Below the pieces are notes generated by a model that had not been told where the DNA came from, searched no databases, and saw only the letters and a list, made by a program, of their open reading frames with translations. 64,000 bases of DNA from Halocynthiibacter styelae (GTDB lineage Bacteria; Pseudomonadota; Alphaproteobacteria; Rhodobacterales; Rhodobacteraceae): NCBI RefSeq assembly GCF_016123485.1, contig NZ_JADCKQ010000012.1:62001-126000 (forward strand). The letters are read 5' to 3'. The position numbers and the translations under genes are program-made. This document shows positions 10,722 to 19,744 of this stretch, one piece after another; positions within the stretch are counted from its first letter, which is position 1, and each line of letters opens with the position of its first letter.

Positions 10722-10832
10722 TCAGTCCTTGTTCTCTTCGTTCTTCTTTTTCTTGTCACCCCGGGCCCGCATGACCCGCAGCGTTATTCCAAAGGCAATC
10801 ATCGCCATTCCGATGATCAGCCAAGTATTCAT
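10722..10832 (-). CDS. 36-residue single-span membrane protein in the nuo operon
   Basis: A very short gene with one predicted membrane helix (residues 3-18, [15 protein letters not shown]) followed by a basic-acidic tail ending [10 protein letters not shown]. The start overlaps the stop of the preceding Cys-rich gene as ATGA, and the stop is seven bases before nuoK, so it fits the coupled architecture of the operon exactly. I recognise no family. By analogy with one-helix supernumerary subunits of complex I it might be an assembly or stability factor, but this is inference from position and size alone. Confidence 0.65.
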   Translation of the reverse strand: MNTWLIIGMAMIAFGITLRVMRARGDKKKKNEENKD

Positions 10833-11374
10833 TGTGAATGTTCCGGATAAAACCGCTCGCATCCACAGAACAAATCGTAGCGGTTTCGCCCGCTCAATCG
10901 TTGAATTTGTTCCAGCGCATCATCACTAACCGTAACATTGTGTTCTCGTGCCATCTCTCTTGCGCCCTCAAGAGAAGTAATCGCGTAGAGATCAATCGGC
11001 CCCTCAGGCATAAGTATTTTTTCAACTGAAGTAGTAAATGATCCCGCAATAGCAGGCTCACCTGGGTCAACGGGATTCTGACCATGAAGCGAGAGTTGGT
11101 TTTGTTCCGCACAATCAATCAAATGTAGTGTCTCACTAAACGAGCATCCACTCCCAAAACGTACAGCCTGCGCAACAAGGTCATTACCAAGATCAATCGC
11201 GGGCGAGCCTTCCCCCAGCCCAAACTCTCCTTCGCCAGCTCGCGTAAAGCTGCAGTCTGCACGCACACGAATTCTGCGATCCCAACCCTGAGATGCAGGA
11301 GAGCAGGCTGCTGCAATATCAGCATAAAACAGCAAGCAAACAGCCAAAAGTGATATGAATGCGTTCAGCTTCAC
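10829..11374 (-). CDS. Secreted Cys-rich protein of unknown function in the nuo operon
   Basis: A 181-residue protein with an N-terminal signal peptide (MKLNAFISLLAVCLLFYADIAAA) and at least six cysteines in the mature part, including CGC near the C terminus. The pattern suggests a periplasmic disulfide-bonded protein. No family recognised. The ATG follows the nuoJ stop without any gap and its stop overlaps the next small gene, so it is co-translated with complex I subunits. Its base composition is visibly more A/T-rich than the flanking nuo genes, which suggests later acquisition. Whether it has anything to do with complex I is unknown. Confidence 0.75.
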   Translation of the reverse strand: MKLNAFISLLAVCLLFYADIAAACSPASQGWDRRIRVRADCSFTRAGEGEFGLGEGSPAIDLGNDLVAQAVRFGSGCSFSETLHLIDCAEQNQLSLHGQNPVDPGEPAIAGSFTTSVEKILMPEGPIDLYAITSLEGAREMAREHNVTVSDDALEQIQRLSGRNRYDLFCGCERFYPEHSQ

Positions 11375-11989
11375 TTACAGGCCCTGCCCCGGTTTCACAT
11401 CGATCAGTTCCATCTGTTTAGCCGGATCACGGTGCATCTGTTCCATCACGTTCTGGCGTTTCACATGGGGGCGGTGGCGCAGGGTCAGGACGATTGCGCC
11501 GATCATCGCGACCAGCAGGATCAGACCCGCAGCCTGGAACAGGTAGATGTAGTCATCATAAATCAGCTGCCCAAGCGCCACGGTGTTGTGCACTTCAGAC
11601 ACATCCGGTGTCACGGCCTGGCGCAGACCCTCGGCCTCGGTTGCTGTTTTCCAGCTGCCGAATACCATGGCCAGTTCCATCAGGATCACAATGCCGATCA
11701 ACAGGGCAACCGGCATATATTTCGCCATGCCGCTTTTCAGTTCCGCGAAATCCACATCCAGCATCATCACAACGAACAGGAACAGGACGGCCACCGCGCC
11801 GACGTAAACGATCATCAACAGCATCGCGAGGAATTCTGCGCCCAGCAGGACAAACAGGCCCGCAGAGGACAGGAATGCCAGGATCAGCCAGAGGACCGAA
11901 TGCACCGGATTGCGGCTGATCACCACAAGGAAGCCTGCAACCACTGTGGTGATTGCGAAAAGGTAAAATGCGAAATCAGCGACTGTCAT
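11375..11989 (-). CDS. nuoJ: NADH-quinone oxidoreductase subunit J
   Basis: A 204-residue membrane subunit of complex I with five predicted helices; the third contains the conserved [19 protein letters not shown] motif whose pi-bulge takes part in coupling. The start overlaps the stop of the CMD-like gene as ATGA. Length and hydrophobic profile are normal. Confidence 0.96.
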   Translation of the reverse strand: MTVADFAFYLFAITTVVAGFLVVISRNPVHSVLWLILAFLSSAGLFVLLGAEFLAMLLMIVYVGAVAVLFLFVVMMLDVDFAELKSGMAKYMPVALLIGIVILMELAMVFGSWKTATEAEGLRQAVTPDVSEVHNTVALGQLIYDDYIYLFQAAGLILLVAMIGAIVLTLRHRPHVKRQNVMEQMHRDPAKQMELIDVKPGQGL

Positions 11990-12399
11990 TCGCCTGTCTC
12001 CTCTTTCGTGCTGTCTGCCAGCACGTCCTGTGCAAGTTTTGACGCCCGTGTTGATGCGGGCAAACCTGCGAACATCCCCATCATTGCGATGGTTTCTGAA
12101 ATTTCCTGCGCCGTGGCCCCGGCAACATGTGCATGGCGCACCGCCAGTTTAAACGGCACTTCCGCCTGCGCGCCCTGGCAGGTCAGCCCGGCCAGCGTCA
12201 GCAGAAGCTTTGTCTTCGCGTCCAGGCCATCTTCCGACAGCCCTTTCCCGAACATCCCTTCCATCCAGTCCGCCGGCATGGTTGGGATCAGCTTTTCAAA
12301 CCCGTCCGCCGCAAATGTTTCAAGCGCAGGGTTCACGGCTTTCGCCATTTCCTGTGCCTGTTCCATCATGGCTGCAAAAGGATTCTTCGGGCTGGTCAT
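11986..12399 (-). CDS. Carboxymuconolactone decarboxylase-like (AhpD-fold) protein
   Basis: A 137-residue all-helical protein. The segment [53 protein letters not shown] matches the carboxymuconolactone decarboxylase/AhpD fold (quoted here as domain at about residues 60-110). AhpD-type peroxidase partners use a CxxC pair; here only a single cysteine (in TCQGAQ) is present, so peroxidase chemistry by that route is unlikely. Overlaps nuoI upstream and nuoJ downstream by ATGA. The same kind of gene occurs in nuo operons of related bacteria (from memory); its role there is not established. Confidence 0.8.
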   Translation of the reverse strand: MTSPKNPFAAMMEQAQEMAKAVNPALETFAADGFEKLIPTMPADWMEGMFGKGLSEDGLDAKTKLLLTLAGLTCQGAQAEVPFKLAVRHAHVAGATAQEISETIAMMGMFAGLPASTRASKLAQDVLADSTKEETGE

Positions 12400-12887
12400 C
12401 GGTACGGCGCATCCATTTCCAGGTTGCGGGCGATCTCGGCTTCCCAGCGGGCACCGTTATCCAGCAACTTTTCTTTATCGTAGAACAGCTCTTCCCGGGT
12501 TTCGGTTGAGAATTCGAAATTCGGCCCCTCAACGATCGCATCCACCGGGCAGGCTTCCTGGCAGAAGCCACAGTAGATGCATTTTGTCATATCAAGGTCA
12601 TAGCGCGTGGTGCGGCGGGAACCATCATCACGCGGTTCCGCATCAATGGTGATCGCCTGCGCCGGGCAAATCGCTTCGCACAGTTTACAGGCAATGCAGC
12701 GTTCTTCCCCGTTCGGATAGCGACGCAGCGCATGTTCACCGCGAAAACGCGGGGACAGCGGGCCTTTTTCCTGCGGGTAGTTGATCGTTGCTTTCGGTGC
12801 AAAGAAATATTTCAGCCCCAGACGGAAGCCTTTGATGACATCCATCAGAAGGAAATATTTCGCCGCGCGTGTGTAATCCATCGCCAT
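12396..12887 (-). CDS. nuoI: NADH-quinone oxidoreductase subunit I
   Basis: A 163-residue ferredoxin-like subunit of the complex I peripheral arm that carries clusters N6a and N6b. Both [4Fe-4S] motifs are complete: [12 protein letters not shown] and [12 protein letters not shown], each CxxCxxCxxxCP. The N-terminal amphipathic region anchors it to the membrane. Three bases separate it from nuoH. Confidence 0.97.
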   Translation of the reverse strand: MAMDYTRAAKYFLLMDVIKGFRLGLKYFFAPKATINYPQEKGPLSPRFRGEHALRRYPNGEERCIACKLCEAICPAQAITIDAEPRDDGSRRTTRYDLDMTKCIYCGFCQEACPVDAIVEGPNFEFSTETREELFYDKEKLLDNGARWEAEIARNLEMDAPYR

Positions 12888-12890
12888 CGC

Positions 12891-13955
12891 TTAACCCTCG
12901 ATCTGCTGTGTTTGTTCCGCACGGAAATATGCGCCACCGAAGCTGTTATATTCCTTGTCGTAGAACGCGAGGAAAGAGACCAGCACAACCCAGGCCAGAG
13001 ACATCGGCAGGAAGACCTTCCAGCCAATGCGCATCAACTGGTCATAGCGGTAACGCGGGGTGATTGCCTTCACCATCGCGAAGATGAAGAAGAAGAAGAC
13101 AATTTTCAGGATCAGCCACAGGATGCCATCCGGCAGGCCCGGGATCGGTGACAACCAGCCCCCGAAGAACAGAAGCGACGTCAGGGTACACATCAGAACC
13201 ACCGCCATCAGTTCACCGATCATGAACAGAAGGAAAGGTGTGGATGAATATTCAACCTGATAGCCAGCCACCAGTTCAGATTCTGCTTCGGGAAGGTCAA
13301 ATGGCGGGCGGTTGGTTTCCGCAAGGGCGGAGATGAAGAAGAGGAAGACCATCGGGAAATGCGGCAACCAGAACCATGAGAAAATGCCATAACCGCCGTC
13401 TTGTGCTGCAACGATGCCAGAGAAGCTCAGGGAACCGGAAGAGATGATCACACCGATGATGATCAGGCCCAGGGACACCTCATAAGAAATCATCTGCGCT
13501 GCAGACCGCAGGGATCCGAGGAACGGGTATTTGGAGTTCGACGCCCAACCGCCCATGATCACGCCGTAGACCTCAAGCGAGGACACCGCAAAGATATAAA
13601 GCACCGCAACGTTCAGATCCGCGATCACCCAGCCCTCATTGAACGGGATCACCGCCCAGGCAATCACCGCCAGCACGAAAGTCGTCATCGGTGCCAGAAA
13701 GAAGACCGCCTTGTCAGCCCCCGCAGGTACGACGACCTCTTTCACGATATATTTCAGGAAGTCAGCGAAAGACTGCAGCAGACCAAAGGCGCCCACAATG
13801 TTCGGCCCCTTACGCATCTGCACCGCAGCCCAGACCTTACGGTCCGCATACATCAGGAAGGCCAGAGCCACCAGAATGGGAACAAGCACCAGCAGACACT
13901 GACCAATGATCAGCAGCAAAATGCCCAGGTTTGTAGTGGTGAAGAATTCGACCAT
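12891..13955 (-). CDS. nuoH: NADH-quinone oxidoreductase subunit H
   Basis: A 354-residue membrane subunit with eight predicted helices that forms the quinone chamber floor with NuoB and NuoD. Conserved loop segments include [15 protein letters not shown] and [19 protein letters not shown], the quinone-site loop rich in acidic residues. I start at ATG 13955 ([11 protein letters not shown]), the family start; the open frame extends further upstream over the neighbouring lipoprotein gene without homology. Confidence 0.96.
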   Translation of the reverse strand: MVEFFTTTNLGILLLIIGQCLLVLVPILVALAFLMYADRKVWAAVQMRKGPNIVGAFGLLQSFADFLKYIVKEVVVPAGADKAVFFLAPMTTFVLAVIAWAVIPFNEGWVIADLNVAVLYIFAVSSLEVYGVIMGGWASNSKYPFLGSLRSAAQMISYEVSLGLIIIGVIISSGSLSFSGIVAAQDGGYGIFSWFWLPHFPMVFLFFISALAETNRPPFDLPEAESELVAGYQVEYSSTPFLLFMIGELMAVVLMCTLTSLLFFGGWLSPIPGLPDGILWLILKIVFFFFIFAMVKAITPRYRYDQLMRIGWKVFLPMSLAWVVLVSFLAFYDKEYNSFGGAYFRAEQTQQIEG

Positions 13956-13965
13956 CTGTTGCCTC

Positions 13966-14412
13966 TTATACCGTCGGTATGTCAGTTTCCACGCAGTTGG
14001 CACGCACGACTTCTGCATCGATTGTACGCGAACCACGCGGCAGCGCCGCTGAGATGCTGTAAATAGCATCCCCGTGCCAAACGCCAGCCTCTGTTTCAAT
14101 ATTTGTGCGCAGATGTCGCGCAAATCCGTAGCCCCGGATCAACGCATATTCTGCCACAGCACAATCCGCATAGGCCGCAACATCATCACGCCCCCGCGCA
14201 CCGCGCATTTTCACATCAAAGGCGACAAGATCGTCACCTTCATAGTCCCTATCCAGCAGACGAACCCCGATCCCCAGATATTCCGGGGCAAAAGCCGCGT
14301 TTCTGGACACAGTCGTATCCCCGGCATCCGGCGCACAGGCCAACAGAAGCGCCATAAGCCCCCCTGCGCCCAGGGCTTTCGCCCCGCTGATATGCCGGAT
14401 CATGGTTATCAT
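13966..14412 (-). CDS. Putative lipoprotein between nuoG and nuoH
   Basis: A 148-residue protein with a hydrophobic leader ending in a lipobox (LLLAC, cysteine at about residue 26), so it should be exported and lipid-anchored. The mature part is acidic and has two further cysteines ([18 protein letters not shown]), which could form a disulfide. No family recognised. The start ATGA overlaps the nuoG stop; a second ATG (MIRH) lies three codons in. Its place inside the operon implies co-expression with complex I; function unknown. Confidence 0.75.
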   Translation of the reverse strand: MITMIRHISGAKALGAGGLMALLLACAPDAGDTTVSRNAAFAPEYLGIGVRLLDRDYEGDDLVAFDVKMRGARGRDDVAAYADCAVAEYALIRGYGFARHLRTNIETEAGVWHGDAIYSISAALPRGSRTIDAEVVRANCVETDIPTV

Positions 14413-16427
14413 TCTGCTGCCATCGCCTGTTCACTGCGGGCTTTCGCATTTGCGGAAAGTTCAGCCATCAGCTGGCTTGCACGTGCGATTGGGTTGGTCA
14501 GGTAGAAATCACTGACCGCATTGATCAGTGTCGCCTTGCCCGGTTTGCGCAGAGCAACGCGCTTCCATTCATTCGCCGGCACCTGATCCATGGCACCAAG
14601 ATGCGGCACAGCTTCGATCATCTGTGTACGCAGACCACCAAGGCTGTCCCATGGCTGGGTTGCCTCAAGTTCGGCAGACAAAGCCCGCAGGATCGCCCAG
14701 TTTTCCTTCGCATCGCCCGGCGCAAAGCCAGCGCGTTGCGCCAGCTGCGGGCGGCCTTCGGTGTTCACAAAGACACCGCTTTCTTCCGTGTAAGCCGCAC
14801 CTGGCAGGATTACATCTGCACGATGCGCACCACGGTCACCATGGCTGCCCTGGTAGATCACAAAGGCGCCGCCATCGATGTCAACTTCATCCGAACCAAG
14901 GTTGTAAATCACCTCTGCCTCATCCAGCGCGGCATCAAGACCACCCTCTGTGACAGCGCCCACATCCATTGCACCCACACGGCCAGCGGCAGTGTGCAGA
15001 ACCAGGAATTTGCTTTCCGTGGTTTCGGCAAACTTCATCGCCTGAGACAGAACAGCTTCGCCATCTGCTTCGCGCAAGGCACCCTGGCCGATGATCACAA
15101 CTGTGTCTTTGCCAAGCGCGCCTTCATGGCCGCCTTCGTTCAGCTTCAGCAATGCCTCACGGTCATTGCCCAGATGCGCATATTCATATGTCAGATCATG
15201 GGCTTCCCCCACAACACCGATATTTGCCCCCGCCAGCCAAGCCTTACGGATACGGGCGTTCATAACCGGGGCCTCAACACGTGGGTTCGCACCGATGATC
15301 ATGATAGCTTTGGCGCTGTCGATATCTTCAATCGCAGCTGTACCCACATAGGCGGAACGGTTGCCTTCCGGCAGTTTTGCGCGGTCGGTACGGCATTCAA
15401 CCTTGCCGCCCAGACCTTCCACGATCTGCTTCAGAGAAAACGCAGCTTCAGTCGACACAAGATCGCCCACCAGACCGGCAACCTTCTTACCTTTCATCGC
15501 CTCAGCAGCCTTCCCCAGGGCCTCACCCCAGGTGGCTTTGCGCAGCTTGCCGTTTTCACGCACATAGGGTGTATCCAGACGCTGACGACGCAGACCATCC
15601 CAGACGAAACGGGACTTATCGGAAATCCATTCTTCATTCACGCCGTCATGGTTGCGCGGCAGAATGCGCATCACTTCGCGACCCTTGGTATCCACGCGGA
15701 TGTTGGATCCCAGCGCATCCATCACGTCGATGGTTTCTGTCTTGCGAAGCTCCCAGGGACGGGCGGTAAAGGCATATGGTTTGCTGGTCAGCGCGCCAAC
15801 CGGACAAAGATCAATGATATTGCCCTGCAGGTTACTGTCGAGCGTCTCATTCAGATAAGAAGTAATCTCTGCATCTTCCCCACGGCCAGTCTGACCCATC
15901 TGAGAAATACCGGCGATTTCAGTGGTGAAACGCACACAGCGCGTGCAGGAAATGCAGCGGGTCATCGCAGTAGATACAAGTGGACCCAGATCCAGATCAT
16001 CGACAGCACGTTTTGCTTCACGGTGACGGGTGGTGGACAGACCATAAGCCATGGCCTGATCCTGCAGGTCACATTCACCGCCCTGGTCACAGATAGGACA
16101 ATCCAGCGGGTGGTTGATCAGCATGAATTCCATCACGCCTTCCCGGGCCTTTTTCACCATAGGTGAATTGGTCTTCACCACAGGCGGCTGCCCTTCCGGG
16201 CCAGGGCGCAGATCGCGCACCTGCATGGCACAGGAGGCCGCGGGTTTCGGCGGGCCACCGACAACTTCGACAAGACACATCCGGCAGTTACCGGCGATCG
16301 ACAGGCGTTCATGATAGCAGAAACGCGGGACTTCCACGCCTGCCTGCTCACAGGCCTGAATAAGGGTCATGGCTGGATCAACCTCAACCTCTTTTTCGTC
16401 GATGATGATCTTGCGAAGGTCCGTCAT
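14409..16427 (-). CDS. nuoG: NADH-quinone oxidoreductase subunit G
   Basis: A 672-residue iron-sulfur subunit of the peripheral arm. The N-terminal [2Fe-2S] ferredoxin domain ([15 protein letters not shown]), the His-ligated N5 cluster motif ([18 protein letters not shown]) and the N4 ligands ([10 protein letters not shown] ... CPVGALTSK) are complete; the C-terminal part is the molybdopterin-oxidoreductase-like domain without a cofactor. Size matches mitochondrial and Rhodobacterales forms, shorter than E. coli NuoG (about 910). Preceded by the DUF5333 gene at three bases. Confidence 0.96.
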   Translation of the reverse strand: MTDLRKIIIDEKEVEVDPAMTLIQACEQAGVEVPRFCYHERLSIAGNCRMCLVEVVGGPPKPAASCAMQVRDLRPGPEGQPPVVKTNSPMVKKAREGVMEFMLINHPLDCPICDQGGECDLQDQAMAYGLSTTRHREAKRAVDDLDLGPLVSTAMTRCISCTRCVRFTTEIAGISQMGQTGRGEDAEITSYLNETLDSNLQGNIIDLCPVGALTSKPYAFTARPWELRKTETIDVMDALGSNIRVDTKGREVMRILPRNHDGVNEEWISDKSRFVWDGLRRQRLDTPYVRENGKLRKATWGEALGKAAEAMKGKKVAGLVGDLVSTEAAFSLKQIVEGLGGKVECRTDRAKLPEGNRSAYVGTAAIEDIDSAKAIMIIGANPRVEAPVMNARIRKAWLAGANIGVVGEAHDLTYEYAHLGNDREALLKLNEGGHEGALGKDTVVIIGQGALREADGEAVLSQAMKFAETTESKFLVLHTAAGRVGAMDVGAVTEGGLDAALDEAEVIYNLGSDEVDIDGGAFVIYQGSHGDRGAHRADVILPGAAYTEESGVFVNTEGRPQLAQRAGFAPGDAKENWAILRALSAELEATQPWDSLGGLRTQMIEAVPHLGAMDQVPANEWKRVALRKPGKATLINAVSDFYLTNPIARASQLMAELSANAKARSEQAMAAE

Positions 16428-16430
16428 GTC

Positions 16431-16847
16431 TTAGTCCGTCCTCAGGAAATTGCCGATCTGGCTGCCAGCGGAGATCTCCGCACGGCCAACGGCACAGTAG
16501 CTTTCGGCGTTGCCTTCCACGGCACCGCGCTGTGTCAGCCATGCGTCAACGAAAGTATAGAGGTGGGCCTCCTGATCCTTGTCGTCGATATAGGCTTCGA
16601 TTTCATCCGCGCCGTAGCCCTGCTCCTGCGCGAGATTATGGATAGAGCGCAAATACATAAAGCTGCGCACACGTTTATAGGTCAGATCCGGGCAGCGCTT
16701 ATGAATACGGCGCACAACCCCCGCCGTGATCAGACGATTGTTGATCGCATCATTTTCAGTCAAAGGCACCGGGCCAGTGGCCGCAGCCGGAACCGCCATA
16801 ACAGCAGCAAGAACGCCAGCGGCGAAGAAGGTTTTGATATCAGACAT
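16431..16847 (-). CDS. Exported DUF5333-like protein
   Basis: A 138-residue protein with a signal peptide (MSDIKTFFAAGVLAAVMAVPAAA) and a helical mature domain containing RCPDLTYKRVRSF and SYCAVGRAEISAGSQIGNFL, which I associate with the Rhodobacterales family DUF5333. The start at 16847 is set by an excellent ribosome-binding site (aaaggag, eight bases upstream); the frame runs 13 codons further up without one. Two conserved cysteines probably form a disulfide in the periplasm. It resembles the lipoprotein at 17022-17444 in overall pattern. Function unknown. Confidence 0.82.
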   Translation of the reverse strand: MSDIKTFFAAGVLAAVMAVPAAATGPVPLTENDAINNRLITAGVVRRIHKRCPDLTYKRVRSFMYLRSIHNLAQEQGYGADEIEAYIDDKDQEAHLYTFVDAWLTQRGAVEGNAESYCAVGRAEISAGSQIGNFLRTD

Positions 16848-17019
16848 GAGAGTCTCCTTTTGTGTCAAAAGGAGTTGTGTTTCCACAGGTCAGATATTCA
16901 ATAACATCCACACAGTCACCCGCTTTCACGGCAGAAACCTGCCGGCCTCCCAAAGCCAGACGGCAGCGGCCCGCTGCTGTCGCTTTATAAAGCCGTGATA
17001 TGGTGATCAGGGTTTTCAA
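16840..17019 (-). CDS. Possible 59-residue small protein (TTG start) between two exported-protein genes
   Basis: The 174-base interval between the lipoprotein gene and the DUF5333 gene holds an open frame that starts with TTG two bases after the upstream stop, with gagga about eight bases before it, and ends overlapping the DUF5333 ATG by eight bases. The product would begin LKTLITISRLYKATAAG and contain three cysteines. The arrangement imitates the coupled junctions of the rest of the operon, and without it the interval would be the largest non-coding gap in this part of nuo. No family recognised, and the TTG start and basic composition leave it doubtful. Confidence 0.35.
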   Translation of the reverse strand: MKTLITISRLYKATAAGRCRLALGGRQVSAVKAGDCVDVIEYLTCGNTTPFDTKGDSHV

Positions 17020-17021
17020 CT

Positions 17022-17444
17022 TCAGATCCTCACCAGCATCTTGCCAATGGCCGTATTGTGACGGCGTTCATAGTCACCAGCGCGACAGACCGACGCCCGA
17101 TCATCCAGTTGAACATTGCGGCGTTGGGAATACTCCACCAGAGAGCGCAGAATAGCGACTTCGGACTGGGCCGTATCAAGCGCCCTGTCAACTTCGCGCG
17201 GCGCAATACCACGTTCGGACATTTCCATCAGCATTTCATACTGAAGTTTGCTTTCTTCCGCCGGATTCATCCGGTAGTTCGGACATTCATTTGAAATGAA
17301 AACCGCAGGCCCGATTTTACCCGCAAACTCGGACACAAACCGCTGTGCTTCCGCCATGCGAGCCGGATCAATCGGCTCTGGGGCGGTACAGCCAGTGACA
17401 GCCAGAACCGCAGCAACCAGTGAAAATTTAAGGGTGGTTTTCAA
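17022..17444 (-). CDS. Putative lipoprotein, DUF5333-like pattern
   Basis: A 140-residue protein with a lipobox leader (MKTTLKFSLVAAVLAVTGC). The mature part has ECPNYRMNP and, near the end, SVCRAGDYERRHNTAIGKMLV. This order (Cys-Pro near the front, about 70 helical residues, then C-x-x-G-x-x-E and IG-x-x-L) is the same as in the DUF5333-like neighbour, so the two may be diverged copies. Located five bases after the nuoF stop... upstream gene nuoF ends at 17450, so the two are tightly linked. Function unknown. Confidence 0.78.
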   Translation of the reverse strand: MKTTLKFSLVAAVLAVTGCTAPEPIDPARMAEAQRFVSEFAGKIGPAVFISNECPNYRMNPAEESKLQYEMLMEMSERGIAPREVDRALDTAQSEVAILRSLVEYSQRRNVQLDDRASVCRAGDYERRHNTAIGKMLVRI

Positions 17445-17449
17445 AATAT

Positions 17450-18745
17450 TTACTCCGCAGCCATAGCGCCCATGCGCCCGGTTTTGTTTGCCTTAATACG
17501 GTCTTCAATTTCTTCACGGAAGTGACGGATCAGACCCTGAATTGGCCAGGCCGCCGCGTCGCCCAGGGCACAGATCGTGTGGCCCTCAACCTGTTTGGTC
17601 ACATCAAACAGCATGTCGATTTCTTCAATTTCAGCTTCGCCGCGCACCAGGCGATCCATCACACGCGCCATCCAGCCGGTACCTTCACGACATGGCGTAC
17701 ACTGGCCACAGCTTTCGTGTTTGAAAAATTTGCTCAGGCGCCAAATCGCTTTGATCACGTCGGTATCATTGTCCATGACGATCATACAGGCCGTGCCCAT
17801 GGAGGACCGGTTTTCGCGCATCCAGTCGAAATCCATGATCGCGTCTTCGCACATCTCTTTCGGCAGTACCGGGCAAGACGCCCCACCAGGAATAATCGCT
17901 TTCAGATTATCCCAGCCGCCACGAATACCACCACCGTGCTTTTCGATCAGCTCGCGCATGGGAAGGGACATTTCTTCTTCAAACACACAGGGCGTATTCA
18001 CATGACCAGACATCGCAAACAGCTTTGTACCCGCGTTGTTCGGACGACCAAAGGATGAAAACCACTCCGGCCCGCGACGCAGAATGGTCGGCGCAACCGC
18101 GATGCTTTCCACGTTGTTCACAGTGGTCGGGCAACCATAAAGGCCTGCACCTGCCGGAAACGGCGGCTTCATGCGCGGCATGCCTTTTTTGCCCTCAAGG
18201 CTTTCCAGCAGTGCGGTTTCTTCGCCACAAATATAGGCCCCTGCCCCGTGGTGCAGATAAAGGTCAAAATCCCACCCGGATTTGCAGGCATTCTTACCCA
18301 GCAGGCCGTCAGCGTAACATTCATCAATCGCCGCCTGCAGCGCTTCGCGTTCACGGATAAATTCACCGCGGATATAGATGTAAGCGTTGTTCGCACCAAT
18401 CGCGAAAGAGGCAATCAGCGCGCCTTCGATCAGCGTGTGCGGATCGTGGCGCATGATTTCGCGATCTTTACAGGTGCCCGGTTCTGATTCATCGGCGTTG
18501 ATCACCAGATAGGCCGGACGACCATCGGTTTCTTTCGGCATGAAAGACCATTTCAAACCGGTTGGGAAACCCGCACCACCCCGGCCACGCAGACCAGAAG
18601 CTTTCATCTGATCAATGATCCAGTCACGGCCGTTTTTGATAATCTTCGCTGTGCCATCCCAATGGCCGCGCGCTTTCGCACCCGCAAGGCTACGGTCTTT
18701 CATACCGTAGATATTGGTAAAGATCCGGTCCTGATCTTTCAGCAT
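17450..18745 (-). CDS. nuoF: NADH-quinone oxidoreductase subunit F
   Basis: A 431-residue subunit that binds NADH, FMN and the N3 [4Fe-4S] cluster, the entry point for electrons into complex I. The glycine-rich nucleotide site [18 protein letters not shown] is at about residues 51-68, the FMN/Glu segment [19 protein letters not shown] follows near 175, and the N3 ligands are [12 protein letters not shown] plus a later cysteine ([13 protein letters not shown]). Start preceded by gaagga. Full length. Confidence 0.97.
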   Translation of the reverse strand: MLKDQDRIFTNIYGMKDRSLAGAKARGHWDGTAKIIKNGRDWIIDQMKASGLRGRGGAGFPTGLKWSFMPKETDGRPAYLVINADESEPGTCKDREIMRHDPHTLIEGALIASFAIGANNAYIYIRGEFIREREALQAAIDECYADGLLGKNACKSGWDFDLYLHHGAGAYICGEETALLESLEGKKGMPRMKPPFPAGAGLYGCPTTVNNVESIAVAPTILRRGPEWFSSFGRPNNAGTKLFAMSGHVNTPCVFEEEMSLPMRELIEKHGGGIRGGWDNLKAIIPGGASCPVLPKEMCEDAIMDFDWMRENRSSMGTACMIVMDNDTDVIKAIWRLSKFFKHESCGQCTPCREGTGWMARVMDRLVRGEAEIEEIDMLFDVTKQVEGHTICALGDAAAWPIQGLIRHFREEIEDRIKANKTGRMGAMAAE

Positions 18746-18797
18746 CTGGTTCTTCCTTCAATTGCGGGTGGCCTGGTGGCCCCCTGCCCCTTCGGGC

Positions 18798-19022
18798 TTA
18801 GCTATCACTGCGACGCGCGCGCCATATTCCCATTGCGACCACCAGCACCCATACAAAAGCGCCGATCGCCATCAGATCGAACAGAAGGGCAAAACGTCCG
18901 GGAAGCCCGATCATTTTGCCAATCCATTGTCCCCCAAGCCAGAGAAACACAGCCCCCGCAATCACAAGCGAAAGCATGCGTGCGCGTTTTGCCAGTTCTC
19001 TGTCCCTCTCAGGGGTCATCAT
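18798..19022 (-). CDS. Small DUF5337-like membrane protein
   Basis: A 74-residue protein with a charged N terminus (TPERDRELAKRARM) and two predicted membrane helices (about 17-38 and 46-66), which I associate with the Rhodobacterales family DUF5337. It sits between the NuoE-like membrane protein gene (10 bases downstream) and nuoF (52 bases upstream of its start region). Probable inner-membrane protein co-expressed with complex I; no activity known. Confidence 0.8.
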   Translation of the reverse strand: MMTPERDRELAKRARMLSLVIAGAVFLWLGGQWIGKMIGLPGRFALLFDLMAIGAFVWVLVVAMGIWRARRSDS

Positions 19023-19031
19023 TCATACTCC

Positions 19032-19715
19032 TCAGTACACGTCGCCGTCTTTGACGCGCTTTGAGAATTCCGTTTCATCACCGGATGCCAGGGCTTTCGC
19101 CTGATCCACCCAGTTGTCGCGGGTAATACGGCCTTTAAACTTCAGACGCGCATCCACCCATTCAATTTCTGCCGTGCCCCAGGCTGCAATCTGGTCAAAA
19201 TGCCAGAAACCCAGTTCATTCAGCGTTTCTTCCAGCTTTGGCCCAACGCCTTTCAGCTGTTTCAGATCATCCGCGCCACCCGCGCGGGCAGTCTTCAGAA
19301 CCTCGGGCTGCTTTTCAGCAGTGTCATCTGCTTCTGCATCAATCGCAGGCTCTTCTGCAGGTGCCACCTCTTCCGAAGAAACCTCTTCCGCACTCTTTTC
19401 CTCAGGTGCAGCTTCAGCTTGCGCAGCAGGTGCTTCGGTAACCTCTTCAACCGCAGTTTCTTCGGCGGCATCATCCTGCGCAGCTGCCGCAGGTGCAGGC
19501 GTGGTCAGAGTGCTTTCCAGCGGCGCCTGAACCTGCAAACCACAGAAACGGGACACAAGGAAAAAACCAAGCAGCAGCAGAACCACAAGAGAAATCAGAA
19601 TGGCAAGCCAGTTCCAGAGAATACAGCTCATCAGCCACCAGGCAATCAGCGCACCAACGGCAGCCGCAGCCCAGCAGACAATGCTGCATAAATTCAGACC
19701 TTGATTTTCATTCAT
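19032..19715 (-). CDS. Membrane protein with NuoE-type C-terminal helix-hairpin-helix domain
   Basis: A 227-residue protein. Two N-terminal membrane helices (about 8-30 and 33-56) are followed by a long acidic Ala/Glu-rich linker (about 65-140) and a C-terminal domain of about 80 residues containing [19 protein letters not shown], a helix-hairpin-helix-like segment, then [11 protein letters not shown] and RLKFKGRI. The same domain is the C-terminal extension of NuoE encoded immediately upstream, and the DNA is almost identical over 81 bases. A plausible reading is a membrane-tethered partner or docking protein for complex I; this is inference. The start has a gagggagagag ribosome-binding site. 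Confidence 0.82.
   Translation of the reverse strand: MNENQGLNLCSIVCWAAAAVGALIAWWLMSCILWNWLAILISLVVLLLLGFFLVSRFCGLQVQAPLESTLTTPAPAAAAQDDAAEETAVEEVTEAPAAQAEAAPEEKSAEEVSSEEVAPAEEPAIDAEADDTAEKQPEVLKTARAGGADDLKQLKGVGPKLEETLNELGFWHFDQIAAWGTAEIEWVDARLKFKGRITRDNWVDQAKALASGDETEFSKRVKDGDVY
19191..19271 (-). repeat. 81-bp repeat, copy in the membrane protein gene
   Basis: Matches 19903-19983 in nuoE with three mismatches by my alignment. It encodes the [24 protein letters not shown] segment (first 20 residues as core). Offset between copies is 712 bases, same orientation. Confidence 0.9.
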
Positions 19716-19744
19716 TCTCTCTCTCCCTCAGTGATTGCTTAAAC

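Noticed and set aside
14601-16166. 521-codon open frame on the plus strand
   Set aside because: Antisense to nuoG, no family resemblance.
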